64,000 nt of DNA from Saururus chinensis. Taxonomy: Eukaryota > Streptophyta > Magnoliopsida > Piperales > Saururaceae. The notes under the pieces are model-generated. The model saw only the letters and a program-made list of their open reading frames with translations, was not told where the DNA came from and did not search any database. Position 1 is the first letter of the stretch. Each line of letters opens with the position of its first letter. The position numbers were made by a program, and so were the translations under genes. The stretch spans positions 25,130,685 through 25,194,684 of the forward strand of contig CP141140.1 in assembly GCA_035235625.1 (NCBI GenBank), written 5' to 3'. This document shows, piece after piece, positions 1 to 14,070 of the stretch.

Positions 1-62
1 CCATTTGATTAGTTCATTTTGAAAAATCAGATAAAGTTATTAATTTAAGACAAATGAAGTAT
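1..62. repeat. Stowaway-like MITE, one end only (cut by window edge)
   Basis: The window opens inside a repeat that ends in AAGACAAATGAAGTA. The same terminal sequence closes the complete Stowaway-like element at 30180-30287. Only one end is present here, so the assignment rests on that similarity. Confidence 0.4.
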
Positions 63-1166
63 ATAAAATAACATATAATTACATATATGTACCAATACCA
101 TATATCATATATGATACATAAAACCTGTTTATATTAGCTAAGGCTCACTCACGACTGCGTGAGCCCCAATGTTGTGCACCCTCATATTTCAATCCAACAA
201 CGCACATAACTTAAGAAACAAATTGGTTTACGTCTACTTGCGCTCTCGGATCTCAATATAATTGGCCTATGATGCATAAGCCCGAACTCCTATAAATTTT
301 TTTCATGATATATATTCTCATTAAATTGTAATAGATATATAATTTCTATGTATAATTTTTATTTTTTAAAAATAAAAACATTAGAGACACAAACACTAAT
401 ATACTCCCTCTGTTCTAAATTCATAGCTCTATTTGGTTTTTCAAGATGAACTAAAATTAGTTCAATTAAAAAATTAAAATATATAGTATAGGGTCAACAT
501 GATATCACACTAATGTACCTAAATTTTTATCTAAAAGACGCATGACACTAGGGTAACCAACTTTAGTTTTACAAAAGAATGATTAGAAATTCCTTTCAAA
601 AGTTAAAGCATGATACATAGACTATTCTCAACTTATAAAATATTTGTCTTTTTATATGTACTTATGAATTTTTTTAGAGACATACTAAGGCTAAATAATA
701 GTTTTTTTATGAGTAATTTATTTGTAAGTAAAGAAAATGATAGTGATATCGCCATAATAAAATACCCCCAAAAACTCACACAAGGGTTTTGATTGGACTT
801 CACAAGTGGGCCATATACAAAGTTCACATGGGCTCACTTATCTAGACCAATTAAAACTTATGTGTGAGTTTTTTTATGTAAAAATATTATTTTCTTAAAG
901 AAAAGATGATACGAAAAAATAAATAGTAATGCTGCTTAAGTGAGTTTTTATTTTCTGTATCTCTTTTAATGATTATAGGCGAGAGAGAAATACTACTATT
1001 GTGTTTTTCAAGCATATGTAACTAAAACTCATTCGTCATAATTTTCTTCTTTTTTAGTGACTATAGCAAGATGTTTACGGTGTAGTCGTAATACTTGTTA
1101 AAGTATATTTATTAATATTTAATATTTAAAATATATTAATATATATGATTACTTCATGTACTTTAG

Positions 1167-1169
<3 letters not shown>
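63..1169. other. Intergenic AT-rich DNA with a second MITE end
   Basis: No coding region is supported. At about 402-500 a stretch beginning TACTCCCTCTGTTCTAAATT resembles the left end of the Stowaway-like element at 30180, but no matching right end was found. The remainder is low-complexity AT-rich sequence with only short unsupported ORFs. Confidence 0.6.

Positions 1170-1243
<74 letters not shown>
1170..1243. repeat. (AT)n microsatellite
   Basis: About 74 bp of near-perfect alternating AT lies upstream of the UBAC2-like gene. Length polymorphism is likely. Confidence 0.95.
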
Positions 1244-1248
<5 letters not shown>

Positions 1249-1379
1249 TTTAGATTGAGGCTATATTCACTCCAATATTCTCCTTACTACTCTATTTTAC
1301 TCATAAATTCATGAGGGGGTTTATAAGGCTATTGGGCTGTTGAAAAGATTATTAGGGTACATATAGCCTAATTTTTTTA

Positions 1380-1552
1380 TTTATTTAAGCCTAATTCAAA
1401 CCCAAACTCATAATTTACTTATTGCAATTCGAGTTTAAGCCAAACTTTAAATTTTCAATTCAAGTCGAACACGAGTTAAAAATTTTAATCTTATTCTTAC
1501 TTGGACCCGAGCTCAAGCCAAGCCTAATACCGGACTCGCTAACACCCCTACA
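1380..1552. repeat. hAT-like element end (partial)
   Basis: The stretch carries repeated GAGCTC/AAGCC-type motifs and closes with CTAACACCCCTA, the inverse of the TAGGGGTG terminus of plant hAT elements. It resembles the hAT element at 29667-35427. I found no left end and no 8-bp target duplication, so it may be a relic. Confidence 0.3.
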
Positions 1553-1816
1553 GTCCAACGGCGGTAAAAATTGTTATAAAACACGGTAAATTACCTCGTT
1601 CAGTCGTTCTATTGTCAATTTTTTAGAACCTGGTCGACTCCTGAACCGGATAGAAGTCCATGACCAACCGGCTCGAAGGGAAGAAAGACCGAACCGAGCT
1701 ATTTCCGCTTCAGCCAGCCAAAGCTTCTCTCTGAAGCAGACTGAAGAGAGAGAACAGCGAATCCGAAAGTCGTCGTCGTCGGAAGTGTTGGTCGTGGCTG
1801 GCTCCGGGGAAGGAAA

Positions 1817-4800
1817 ATGAACGGTGGACCTTCTGGTTTTCGTAAGGATTCCAGAACTTTATTTTTTTCTTCTTCTGATTTTCCCTTTTTTTCGTATTTT
1901 TTGGATGAAATTTTGATGTTTGGCTGATCATTGTGGGCGATTTGGTAGACAATGCTCCAGTGACGAGAGTATTTGTGTTTGCTTCGGCGATTCTCACCGT
2001 CCTTGCCGGAATTCGGGGACGCGCCGCGTCTCTTGGCTTGTCGTATCAGGTAGGCATTGTCTCTTGTTCTCTTCCTCCGGCACCTTCGCCTGATTTTTTA
2101 GGGTTAGGGTTTTGGGTCTTTGAGGAGCTCCCATTTTTTTTTTCCAATTTGGACGTTGTTTGGTGTTTGAATTTGGATTTGGTACGTGTTCGGATGCTGA
2201 TGCTTCGAAATAGGCTTTGTACATGGATATAGGAGCAGCGCGTTTCTAGACTGGATTTCAGTTAACTTTTGCGGTGATCCAGAGTCATCTTATTCTTTTG
2301 TTGTCATTCCGTGGTCTAAAATTCTGCATTTCTAACGATGATTGCAATGCAAATTATAGTAGCGCATTCATTTGGCAGTTGAATGTGGTGCTTTTAAATG
2401 TCCTTGAATTCTTTGAGTTTTTTTGGGCCGATCGAATTTGTTGTGTTTAGTTGCATGTTCTTCTACTCTGCTGCTGCATGGCTGTTGCTGAAGTCGTTGC
2501 AACTACGACCTAAGTGTCTTCAGTTTGTTTCTCCTATTGGTTCAATTTTAAAATTTGCAACTACGTTCTTTAATTTTTCCCACCAACGCTTTTATTTTAT
2601 TATATTTTTAAAACGAAAGAAACACCATAGATATCGTCTCGCTTTTTGTGTGCCTAGTTAATGTGCCCATGTCTAGTGACAATGATAGGACGCACAAATG
2701 GTTCTATTTATGGTTTATGGTAGTTAAGAGATCCCTGTAAATGTCCACTACGATTTCCGGTTAACTCCTATTGACTCCTTTCCCCTCCAACAACCAGCAT
2801 AGGGCATCTGCTGAGATACTGTCCTGTTCATTCGACAAATTAATGGGAAACTTTAAGGTTCTCTTCTTGCTTTAAATTGTTGCATATAACATCATATTCG
2901 TTCTTCCATGCATAAATTTAATTGTTTATTCAAACTCTAGTTGCACGTAATAAGACTAGTCCATGTAATAGTGACTATCCTTAAATATACATGCGGGCCC
3001 TAAAATGAAAACTTGTAGAAGTCTTACTTTAATTTAATCTGTTTCATGTAGCTTATAGTTGGCCTCTGTGTACAAGCCAAATTGATTTCTGAAGCTTTAG
3101 TTGTCTGTGGCAGTCTTTTCTGTTAACTCTCATTAAAGTGGTATCGTGATTATTCTGCAATTTTAGATTAATGGATTTAACTCTTATATTGTGCACAACA
3201 TTGAGACACTTCTGCTACTTATTTAGCATCTGTTGTTTTAATGTGAAATCACTTAAATCGAAAATAGTTGAATGGAGATAGTAGCTAAACCTCAATCTTT
3301 TCTTTTTGGATTATTATGTCTTTTTTTTACTATACTATTTTTCTGGGTTTGTTGTTACTCTTATCCCTTCGATTGCTTCCTGGCTCTATGATTTGTTAAT
3401 CTACGCAAATTGTGAAGGAAAAATTATGTACACTCAGTCACAAGAACTCGGGCACAAACTCAGGCCTCATCATAAATCCATTTGGAGGAATGCTGATTGA
3501 CAATTCGGCAGAGGCTTGATTTTTGGTTTTTCTTTTAGGGATTTTAGTTTTTATTCGAAATGGAAAAACATTTCTTTTTTCTGTTATCAATTTCAGTAAA
3601 GCTTTTAAGGTCCTTTCGATAAGCATATCCTGAAGAAATTAAAAGATGATTTTGTAGAACGTCAATGAGACCTGCAATGTTAATCTGGTATATAGTATTG
3701 GGCAACAAAAAAAGCATATAGATAAGATGAATGGGAAGACTATAAAGGATTTTGGTAGAAATGATAATATTAGGTAGAAGTTAGGAGTCACTCTACCTAG
3801 TCATAATTTGAGATAAAGCTGATTGAGATGGCTTGGCTATGGTTAAAGGGGACTGTAAATGGTGCCTTTTGTTTTCTTTAACAGGGGGTTAATGGTGAGT
3901 GATTTGAGATGTGAGGATTTAATCCCCAGGGTATGATGACTTTCATTGGATTTTAATTGATTTCTGTTAGATTCTCATGATTTGAAATTCTATTTTTCCA
4001 CTTAAATATCCGGATTGTAGACTTCATATTTGTGTAAGTTTAAAATTTATTTTCTTTTATGTTCAATCTTTTCATTAAATGGTAGAGTACTATTTATCAA
4101 TTTAATTTAATGTTATGCTACAGAAACATCAAAATTTCTATGGAATGAACTTACGGGCTTATCTAAAATTGTTCATTTGTAGAGCCGGCATTTTAAAAAA
4201 CTTTCGTGGTTATGTTTACTGATAGCTCGTGGGTTATCTTGCACAAAACAACCCATAGGCTTACCATTTTTCTTAAATTAATACATCAAATTGAATATAT
4301 ATAGGTAAGTGAAAAGGTAACCTCAACTCATATTGAGAAAAGAGTTTCACGTGTTTATATTGAAAATGTGGGCCCTGCCAATATTTGTAGAGGGTGGGAC
4401 AAAGGGAATCAAAAGACCATCATAAAAAATGTGGGCCCATAAATGTTTGGACCAATTTAGATGTGGCCGCCTTCATCGTGGGACTTCAATCCCAGTTCAA
4501 ATCAACAATCAAGATTATATTTTCTAATTTGGGTCCCTACACGTGTAAGATAGGTATGAGAGAAATTAGGATTTAAAGATTCCCTTTGGTGATGGGATCT
4601 ATCAATTTCGGATCATTCCAGTATGTGGGGCCCATCCATTTAACCTCATAAAATTTTTACCATTGATTCGGGGTTGAAACTTGGATTGACCTTGATGAGG
4701 GGGACCATCGGTCTCATAGTCGCTTTTGATGGTGGTCCCATAAAAGTGGGCCTCTAAGAAGTCAACCTAAGAAACTCTTTGACAAGTTGATTTGAGAGTA

Positions 4801-7800
4801 CTGCCTCTCTAATATTATGGATAATAAAAGGAGTGTTATAGAATATTTAATTTGAGGCCAAGGTTAGCAATCTTGCAAAATTTTGCCAGGATCACAGCGG
4901 GATTTTGCATCTTTGGCATATATCTGAGAGTTGGAACAACAGATGCATGTTTTTTACCTCGATGATCTTGGCGTGATTTTCTTGGGATCTTGATCTTCCC
5001 AAGATCAACTTTATGCAATATAGATTTTCCTTGTCTGATCTTGCCAAGATCACCAAGTTCTTTTCCTCCCCATCATGATTTTATGATTGTTTTGTTTAAT
5101 GTTGGTGTTATTTAGTTGGTAAAGGATACATGCATTTTCTAAGTACATGTGAAAGTCCTTTTTTTTTTTTAAATCATGAGTTCTTTTCCTTGATCTCTTT
5201 GAGATCTCTCTAATTTCTCATCCCTTTGGCTGATTAGACAAGATAGAGATCCAAGATTGCTAGCCTTGTTTGATCCAAGACAAGGTGGGATCTCAAAATT
5301 TGCTCCACTCTTATGTATTGATTTGCATAATATTTACAAGATATGTGTATACGTAAAAAGTAGCAAAAGAATGACATGCATTTGTGCATAGACACAATTG
5401 TGATAAACAACAACACATCCTTCTTTTCAGAAAAAAGAGGTGTTTATACCGTTTGAAAAATCATAAAAGCATGCCACCATCATTTTGTTCTTTGCGACTA
5501 TGGCCGGGATTGGCCGCTATTGCCGAAGTCGACCTATCATGATTCCTACAGACTGCCTCTATGACATATTCGAATAATCGACCATGGAAGTTCCGTTGTC
5601 TACCTTGGCTGCTTTAGTCCATTTACATTTACAGGTTTGATCAGTCTGCCATGATGGACTGGTAAGTGTAGGTGTTTTATGTTAATGGCCATTGGTTGCA
5701 TCTGTCCCACAGTTTCTTATCAAAATGGTGTGTAACAGTGGCCATTAGCAGGGAAGACCTGGCCTTTCTAACCCCTCCTTTGTGAGGCAAAATTTTCTTC
5801 CTGGAGAGGAGGGAGGGAGGTTGAAGGAATAGCAACTGGAATTTAGATTACTACCTAGAGAGATTGTAGTCTAAAATCCAAAAAAGGGTCCTATCTATTT
5901 GTTTTACCCTGGTCATTTTGGATTTTAAATCATCCATGACTAACTCATGCTTTGAACCTGTAAAATCATATTCTTGAGTTGCCTATGGCTAAGTTCCTGT
6001 GAATAGAAATTTCTCAAAATGCTTCTTTTTGGTGGCAGGATATATTTAGAAAGCTGCAGCCATGGAGGTTGATTATGTCTTCATTTGCCTTCTCATCTAC
6101 ACCAGAAATGATGTTTGGCCTCTATCTTCTATATTACTTCAGAGTATTTGAGAGACAGATAGGCTCCAATAAGTACTCGGTAGTTACACATATTCCCAAC
6201 ATACTCAAATTAGCATAAATAAATAATTCATTGTTTGATGTGCTTGTCATCATGTGTTTGAGAAAGCCATTGAGTTTAGCATAATTTTCATTGATTCTAG
6301 AGTTAAGATAGTTTTGTTTCTCTGATAATACTGTATTATAATTATGATCTGGAAACATTTTAATGAATTGATTACTCATTGAGCTGACTTATTTGCTGCA
6401 TTTTGGGTATAATTCGGATTTTGATGACTGTGATATTGTTGATATTCAGGTTTTTATATTGTTCTCGATGGTAACTACGACTTTGCTTGAAGTTTTTGCT
6501 TTGGCACAACTTAGAGGTAATTTACGATTCAGTTAAACAGGCTAGTTGTTCACTTAAAAAAAAAAAGCCTGTCGCCATCACAAACAAATAAATATAAGTT
6601 TTTATGTTGCAAAAAAAAAAAACTTTTTAACAATCTATCCTCTGAATTATTTTTTTGGTCTTTGGGTAGGAATATAGGGGGCTGGATAATAATTTGTGAT
6701 TGTTGTTATCACTCATTCATTATGTTTTGCTTAGAAAATTTAAATTTGAGTTATGTATTATGTGGATATTTGTTTTCATACCAGGAAATGATTCAGTTTT
6801 GCTAATAAACATTAGTGAATGCATAGTGGTAGCATCCCAGAACTCAAATCAGTGCATGGCAATGTGGTGCCAATCAAACAGCGAGACCACACTTGACATG
6901 TAAATTATAACTGTAGTAAAACCAAAACTATTAGTAGATGGTAGCTTCTGTTATGATATTGAAGTTGTAACAGTCCAGAAAGTACACAGTTTTGTAGAAA
7001 TTCACCTTGCAACTTCACAAAAAATGTATCCAGCACAAAACAGTCGAATGTAGGTTGTACAAACCTTTTTGAGTAGTGAATATTTTTTGCGTTTAACTCA
7101 GTCCTGAACTACAACCCAATGCTATGCCTATGCTCTTGTTTAACATGGTGTTGAGCAACAGTTCAATTATAGACAACATAGTAAGTTGACATTCTATAAT
7201 TATTAACAAATTATAAAAGCCAAAGTTAATTGAATTTTTGCATCATGCATGATTAATCCTCTTCATTAACATGTAATTCTAAATCTAAACTAGGAATTTG
7301 TTCTAAATTTTTTGTGACCCTGATGAAGTTTTTGAGTTTTTGTAAATAGCATGTGGAACTTACATGTAAATTAAGATGATTGTTTTATGCAGAAAGAATC
7401 TTAGGTGACTTTATTGATACCTGAACCAATATATGTTATGCATGTGGTTCCAGGTTAATCTTGTACCATGTTGTGCAGTCAATGGCTGTTGGAACTTAAT
7501 TCTGTGTGGAGATTTTACTTAGATAATGATATGTTGAGGTTGACTAATAGCAAGTACACACAAAGGATGATGAAAGGCATTGTGATGATTTCACGACTGT
7601 GGAATGTATTTTAAAAAAAAAAATCATTTGTATGCATTTTGTCTCGTCTGTAACAGTGAATATTATTTGTTGATAAACAATAGGAATTTAGTATATGCAT
7701 GCAACATCTATCGTTTGGATTTATCATAATCCAAGTTTATAATATATTTATGAGATGTCGTCTTGTTTCTTGTCACAGACTCCTCAAATATGGTTGCATC

Positions 7801-9342
7801 AGGACCCTATGGACTCATCTTTGCTTCGTTTGTGCCCTTTTTCTTTGATATCCCTGTTTCAACACGCTTCCATATATTCAGTTTTCATCTCTCTGACAAA
7901 TCCTTCATTTATTTAGCTGGACTTCAGGTAAAAGAATTATTTGACAAGCTTCTTGCTGACATATTAACAGAAATTTCAGTGTGTACTAATGTCATCTAAA
8001 ATGAGCTGTCTTTCTGGTGCAGCTTCTACTGTCATCCTGGAAGAGATCTCTCCTTCCTGGGGTATGTGGTATTGTTGCTGGCTTTCTGTATCGTTTGAAT
8101 GTGTTCTACATTCGCCAGCTAAAGGTAAATTATTATAGGTTTTATTTTAGTTTTTTTTGTTTTAAAAAGTATTGCTGCCTCTGACACAAGGCAGTTTGGT
8201 TTTGGGCCTATGTTGTTCCTTTATGATGTAATGTAACTTGGAAAGTAGTTTTATTTTAGTTTGTTGTGCCTATGTCTGAAGTTTTGATGTTTTTGCAGTT
8301 ACCAGAATTTATAGCGTCCTTCTTCTCAAGGTTGTCTTGGCCATCATCTGGAGGTTCTCCGTCTACCACTCCTAACAGAAATTTTGTGGGAAACTCGCGT
8401 ACATATGCAGGACGCCAGCTAGAGGCAAGTTTTTTTTTTGTCAGAATATGAACCATTTTCCTAGTATAAAATCCAAATTGTAAACACCTTTTGTAACATA
8501 TATGATTGAGGAAGGAAAACTATTTAAAATTTATGGTTGAGCAAGAAAATCGTAATAAGCATCAAATAGGTGTTGTGATTGACAGTTGGGGGTCTGCAGT
8601 AGATGGAAAGTTGACTTACGTAATATTTGAAGATGCAATTTTTAATTTGGAAAAGGCTTGTCACAGTGCAGGATGGTGGTTGGCTAGTGAAATCCACACT
8701 GCTAACCATGAAGATTTGGAATGTGAAACAAATGCATCTTCAAAGGCCTTTCTAATTATCTTTTTAGAGGTTGCATCTAGAATTTTCTGCTCCAATATAC
8801 ATAGACAACTGCATTCACCAGAAATTCCTCTATTTTTTCTTTTGTTAAGGATCATTTGATTCAATAAATAGTAAAACATTAGTTATCACTGTGATAAGGA
8901 TAGTACACCTGTTATTACCATGAAAAGCTTTGAGATAGTCCTTAAAGTAGTTCACTTTTTGTCTTTTTCAATGTTCTGTTGCAATTTTTTTTTATAGTGG
9001 TAGGGTTGTCTTCTCTGCTGCAGCAGGTGTTATGATATTTCTCTGGTGTGGTGAAAACGCTTTGCTGTCCTCTTCTATATAATAAATCATGTGATTTTAC
9101 ATGAGCTTCTAACTACTACCCTCCTTTTTGTACAAACCCAGTCACAGTTACAGATTCTCATTTTGATTCAGGTTCCACGGAATTATCCTACTGCTCCTCT
9201 TGTATCTGAACCACCAGAGGACTCCATTTCTATGCTAGTTTCAATGGGTTTTGACAGAAACTCAGCGAGGCAAGCGCTTATGCAGGCTAGGAACGACATC
9301 AATGCCGCTACAAACATACTTCTTGAAAGACAGTCTCATTAG
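1817..9342 (+). CDS. UBAC2-like protein: rhomboid-like membrane domain plus UBA domain
   Basis: Eight coding exons join in frame: 1817-1841, 1949-2049, 6039-6179, 6450-6516, 7779-7927, 8023-8124, 8299-8424 and 9172-9342, giving 293 aa. The protein starts [15 protein letters not shown], and I recognise this N terminus from plant UBA-domain proteins such as Arabidopsis At2g41160. Residues about 10-195 form a multi-helix rhomboid/derlin-like membrane domain (for example [16 protein letters not shown]). Residues about 253-291 form a UBA domain with the diagnostic M-G-F loop at 262-264 and a second helix ending ATNILLERQ. In animals UBAC2 is an ER membrane pseudoprotease that binds ubiquitin and acts in ER-associated degradation and in positioning UBXD8; the plant role is inferred from that. 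All introns are GT-AG except intron 7, which is GC-AG. Intron 2 is about 4 kb. Length matches the family, and no stop or frameshift is seen. Confidence 0.95.
4840..5290. repeat. Foldback or MITE-like repeat in UBAC2-like intron 2
   Basis: A segment near 4855-4880 (GTTAGCAATCTTG) recurs inverted near 5250-5275 (CAAGATTGCTAGC). Between them are several short GATCTTGG/CCAAGATC palindromes. This is consistent with a decayed foldback MITE of roughly 0.45 kb. Ends and target duplication were not resolved. Confidence 0.3.
8425..9171 (+). other. GC-AG intron (intron 7 of the UBAC2-like gene)
   Basis: Exon 7 ends CAGCTAGAG and is followed by GCAAGT. Exon 8 starts after TTGATTCAG with GTTCCACGG. Phase is 0 on both sides and the join QLE-VPRNYP keeps the UBA frame. 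AG|GCAAGT is the classic consensus for U2-type GC donors. The nearest GT (the AAGT at 8429) would break the frame. Confidence 0.85.
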
Positions 9343-12300
9343 TTTGAAGGAATCATGGATGTTTCAAAAAGAGAGATGGGATCCTCAGGAGTACTAAAGG
9401 AACCAACCGTTGACAAACAACTGCCATTCCATCACCCTGCTATGCTTCAAATTTAAATGGAGGAGGTCTCACCAGCTTTAGTTTTGATGATCCTTCTTGT
9501 AGAAATTTTTAATTATGACGTCACATACAATTGAACCCTAGATAAGTTCTCATCATGTAAAATACCTGTTTTTGTAGTATACAGAGCAGAAGCAGTGTAG
9601 GTCTCCCAGGTATGGACCCTTGATGAAGCTTGGACCAGGCTAGCCATTTGGTAACGTAAAATTTTCCCCTTTTTTTATGGATAATACTTTTTTCTTTTCT
9701 AATATTAATAGGCAACACTTTCCGATTGCTGCCTGTGGAAAATTTGGAGGACAAGTTGAAGCATGGTATTACTTTTTTTTTCCAAGAAGCAAATCAGACA
9801 ATTGTTTTTAACATTATATGTTTGGCATTGTTGCACTAAATTTTTTTTATAAAAAAAAGGTTGTTTTACTCTTAAATGTTTTGTGCTGTAATCGAGGTTG
9901 AAAGTGTACTTCCCTAAACGATTGCAAATATACAATATTGGTGAATAAGCAGAAAAGATGCCAAACGTTTGGAAAACTACAAAATTGCACAAAACCGAAA
10001 GCCCCTATTCAGGAATGCGACTAAAATGCCCTTACATTATTGCCTAGTGCTTAGACGATACTTCCCTTGCCCCATATTTATTACCTGGTTTAGAAAACTA
10101 TTAAATGTCTAGATTAGAAATTTACCATACAATTAATTTAGAGCATAAAATAAGAAATATTGCATGTTGTGTAAATAGTTTTATTAGTTATATTAAGAAT
10201 GTACATGTATTAAGTGTGTAAATGCAGATAAGATAAAGTTAAATTAATTAGAAATAAAACTTGTATGCATGCTATAGTTAGAATACATGGCTTGAGGATC
10301 ACAATAATCTTGAGTTATACACTCAGGCTCTATGTTAACTCGTATACACTCGTAGTTGGCAAGCGTAAATTCAAATTTTATAAGCTAAATATTATGTTAT
10401 AGGTAGGTGAAGATAATAATATTGAAGGACTTTATGATGTAGAGCACATTATTCATACTTAGTATAATTTGGCGGCGAGTTTTATTTGATAATGCTCTTA
10501 GGGCTTTCTTATGATGTTAAAGATATGTAAATTTGAATATTTATAATATATACAAAAAATATAAAAAAATATTACTAAGAAGTGTCTATATATGTGGAGT
10601 TCACAAAAAAGTTAAAAAAAAACATAGTCATGTTAATCTCATTTGATAGAGCTTGTTGAGAGTTTTTTAACGATACTAAGAAAGTACAAATTTGAGTTCG
10701 GGAGTGTAAGATATAATATTATGGTTAAAATTAATGTAACTTAAAAATAAGGGATTTTGATTCTAATACCTTTGGCTTTTTTAGGAATTTGGATAAATCA
10801 AATAGGGGTAAAATAAGAATTAATAGTACAAAACGTGGGTTAAAAAGTCCAAATTTAAAAGTTCTATAATGCACCAAATTACTTTGTATTATAGTATGAT
10901 ATAAACGAAGTCTACTTAGCGAAATATTTTATAAATAAATATACTGAGATGTCCAAACCAACATACATCATATTTTAATAACATTGAATAGGCTAAACAC
11001 ATCTAGATCATGCATATATTTTTACACAATTGCTCTAGCATGTTTATAAAGGGTTGTTTAACATTTACAAAAAGTTTAGTTAAATACATTGTTCTAACAA
11101 ATCATTGTATTTTGTTCTATTTCAAAATTCTATTCAAGGCAACAATGTTAACATATATTATAATTGAATTTTTTGTGTTGGTAAAATATTTTTTAAATCA
11201 TGTTGATAAATACTGCATTCAATTTTGGTGAAATATTCAAAGTATTTTTTTCCTTTTTAGGTGATGAGTAAAGTCTTGTTTTGTTTTTTTTAATCTTTTT
11301 TAATGTGAAATGTAAAATTTTACAAAGATTAGGAAGGGGGATGAACTAGAACTGAACCGGGGAAAATAATGCGACTCCTCTTTCAAGTCTACGAGACCCT
11401 TAGTCTTTTTTACTTGCTAGTAGGAAAAGTCAACTAGTTTGATAAAAAATTCATTCTTTATGCCTCGAAATCTATAAAAGCCATGCATTTCCATTAGTTG
11501 AGAAATCTTTACAATTAATGGGGATTCATGGCTTTTAGATTTGTCATATAACTATGCATATTATCTCATTGAAGAATTTAGATTTGTCAAAGGTTTATAT
11601 TGCCAAACATGAAAATAAAAAATCAAATCATGCCCATTTTGGGGGAAATGTATCTATTTATGGGGAAATCAATCTTGCACATTATGGTGCATCCCAATCA
11701 GGAAATGAGAAATTCGTTGCCAAAGCCTTAAATCTCTTTTGAGTGTAGTCTACTTGGAGTCTTTATGGATGTAAAACTGCATCATATATAAATTAGTAAT
11801 ATACTACAAAAATATTTTTTATGGTTAGAACTAATAATTAAATAGATAAATAGTTATTAAGTAAAAAAATCTCAACATTATGCAGCTGCCCACTTTTTTC
11901 AATATAAAAATGTATATAACACATTAAACCTCAATATACTCAATAGAAGGTAAGATTAAAATCAAAATTGAACATTTTATGAGATTATATCGAATGAATT
12001 TGAAAGAAGGTATTTTAGATTGCATGGTGTCACTTCAACTAATGTTGTTTCATAACTTTAAGAATTTGACTTGGGCAAATTAATAGAATTAATAATAGAC
12101 TTTTATTTGTGACCTAACAAATAGAGTCATCTTGGTATAACTTTAGTAAAATGAAACTTAATATAAAAAAGGCTTCATTAACTAGAAGTGCCAATCACTT
12201 AAAGCATATACAATGTGCTTATATATGATATGCACCGGTAAATCAAAGGTGGCCAATGGAGTGGGGATTTGGACCTTTCAGTTCTAGAAGTGTGGTCCTT

Positions 12301-13976
12301 GTCATCCAACCAATACCTTGTTGGTTAATATCTACCATTTTGGAAGATTTAACAACTTTGGTTATATAATGATAAAAAATATGTTATTTGCTAAACCACC
12401 AATTTTGGTTACAATCTCTACCATCATCATCATATTAATCATCATCCATGCCTTATTCAAACTATTAGGGTTAGTGACATAAATCCTATATTATGATTTA
12501 ACTTGTGTGGCAACAAAATGTTATGAAAGAACATTATGGTAAAAAAAATTTGCTTGATTCCCTCTCTTGTCATAAACCTTTAAAGAGGGAATTATAAGAC
12601 AAAGGTGGAATGTTACATCTTGCCTTACATATTTGCTATCATCTTTATGAGATGATAGTTAAAGGAGAAACATTGATATTGTTATTTTCACTCTAGCGGG
12701 TAAAACCAAAACCAACATACTTTTTTTGGGCACTAAATTGGAGTTTACTCATATAGGAAGCATAAGAAGCCGCCACCAACTATTTTCTATAAAAGAAAAA
12801 AAAACTAAAAGATAAATAAACCAAGTTTTACAAACTACCATATGTGATACTAAAAACAAGTATACTTTATCATATGTTGTAGTATTAAAAAAATAAGAGA
12901 TATATAAAATTATAAATCCGACCAAATCGATCTAGTGTTTCTACAAAATTCATGGTGGAGAATTTTGTAGTGTAAAGGGTGATAGGTGAAAATATAGGTC
13001 TCCTAAGGCCCAAAATTCAATTAAGGACTATGAGATGTATGCTCAGTGTTACAAATCATCAAAGCTTCTACCTTTGCATGTATGAAAAATCTCTAATTAT
13101 CTAACCAATAAACAAAAGAAAGTATCTAAATCATAAGACAAGAGATTTTTACATAGAAAACTAACTAGGAAGAACCATGGAACACTTCGTACAAATTAAA
13201 TAATGCACTAAGTAAACAAGTACAAAATTATTGATCAATGACAAAAGACACTTCTATTCATCTTCACTTCAGTTGTTCTCTACACCACTAACTTTGTTAA
13301 CTTTTGCAGCACCTTTCACAATTGTTTACTTCTCTAACATGTAATTTAATCTTTTCTACTCAGCTTTGAACGATCCTTCTTGATCTTCTCAGTAACACAA
13401 TAAGACATGGAATAGAGTTTCAATCTCAAATCTCTTTCTCTCTTCACCAACTTTGACTCTAAAGTGTTTGTGTGGAGAATTTTAATGAACAAACGATGAA
13501 GCTAAGGCATAAACACAAAGTTTTGTTGGAATCAATGGCTAAAAATATCTTCCCTCAAAGCAAAATGGTTTCCACTTATGTCTACCACAACCAAATACCC
13601 TTTATAGTATCTAAGTTGGTTCAAGAGTTATGACTTTTAATAAGAAATAAATTCCTCTCGAAATATCCTATTTACAGTAAAATTGCTTACTATTGATCAA
13701 TCCCCACTCTAATACTTTGTTGATAGTGTGATTGTTTGTCATAGACTATCCAAGTCTATTACTAAAACATTGAGAATAATTAATCAGAATTAGAAAAAAA
13801 TGTGTAATGTCACTAAAATGTTCATAATTTATAGATTTATCATTATCTCATAGAAAATATCTCTTGGCTTGTTGATCAAAATTGTAAATATGTGGCCATC
13901 GTATAGGTTTGAGATATATTCCATAAGTTTACCTAATAATTGATGTAGTATTTAGAAATGACACTCATTTATAATT
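9343..13976. other. 3' UTR of the UBAC2-like gene, then about 4.5 kb without a recognisable gene
   Basis: The first few hundred bases after the stop codon are presumably 3' UTR. The rest is AT-rich, with only short ORFs that lack domains or homology I recognise. About 13000-13700 has the texture of degraded LTR sequence, but no ends or coding domains support that. Confidence 0.5.
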
Positions 13977-14070
13977 GGGGAAAATTTGCCAAATTAGGCA
14001 ACTATGTGTGAATTAATCCCAAATCAGGCCATAGGTGCCATTGGGAAAATTCATTTTGATATGGCACCCA
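13977..14070. repeat. MULE-terminus-like sequence
   Basis: GGGGAAAATTTGCCAAATTA begins a stretch resembling MULE terminal inverted repeats, with a second GGGAAAATT 67 bp later. It could be the left end of MULE A. No inverted partner was found to the right, so this is weak. Confidence 0.25.

Noticed and set aside
8506-8859. 117-codon ORF on the + strand
   Set aside because: It lies within intron 7 of the UBAC2-like gene, and the flanking exons join in frame without it.
13977-14070. GGGGAAAATTTGCC as a firm left terminus of MULE A
   Set aside because: No inverted partner or matching 9-bp duplication was found near the right end, so it is kept only as a low-confidence repeat.
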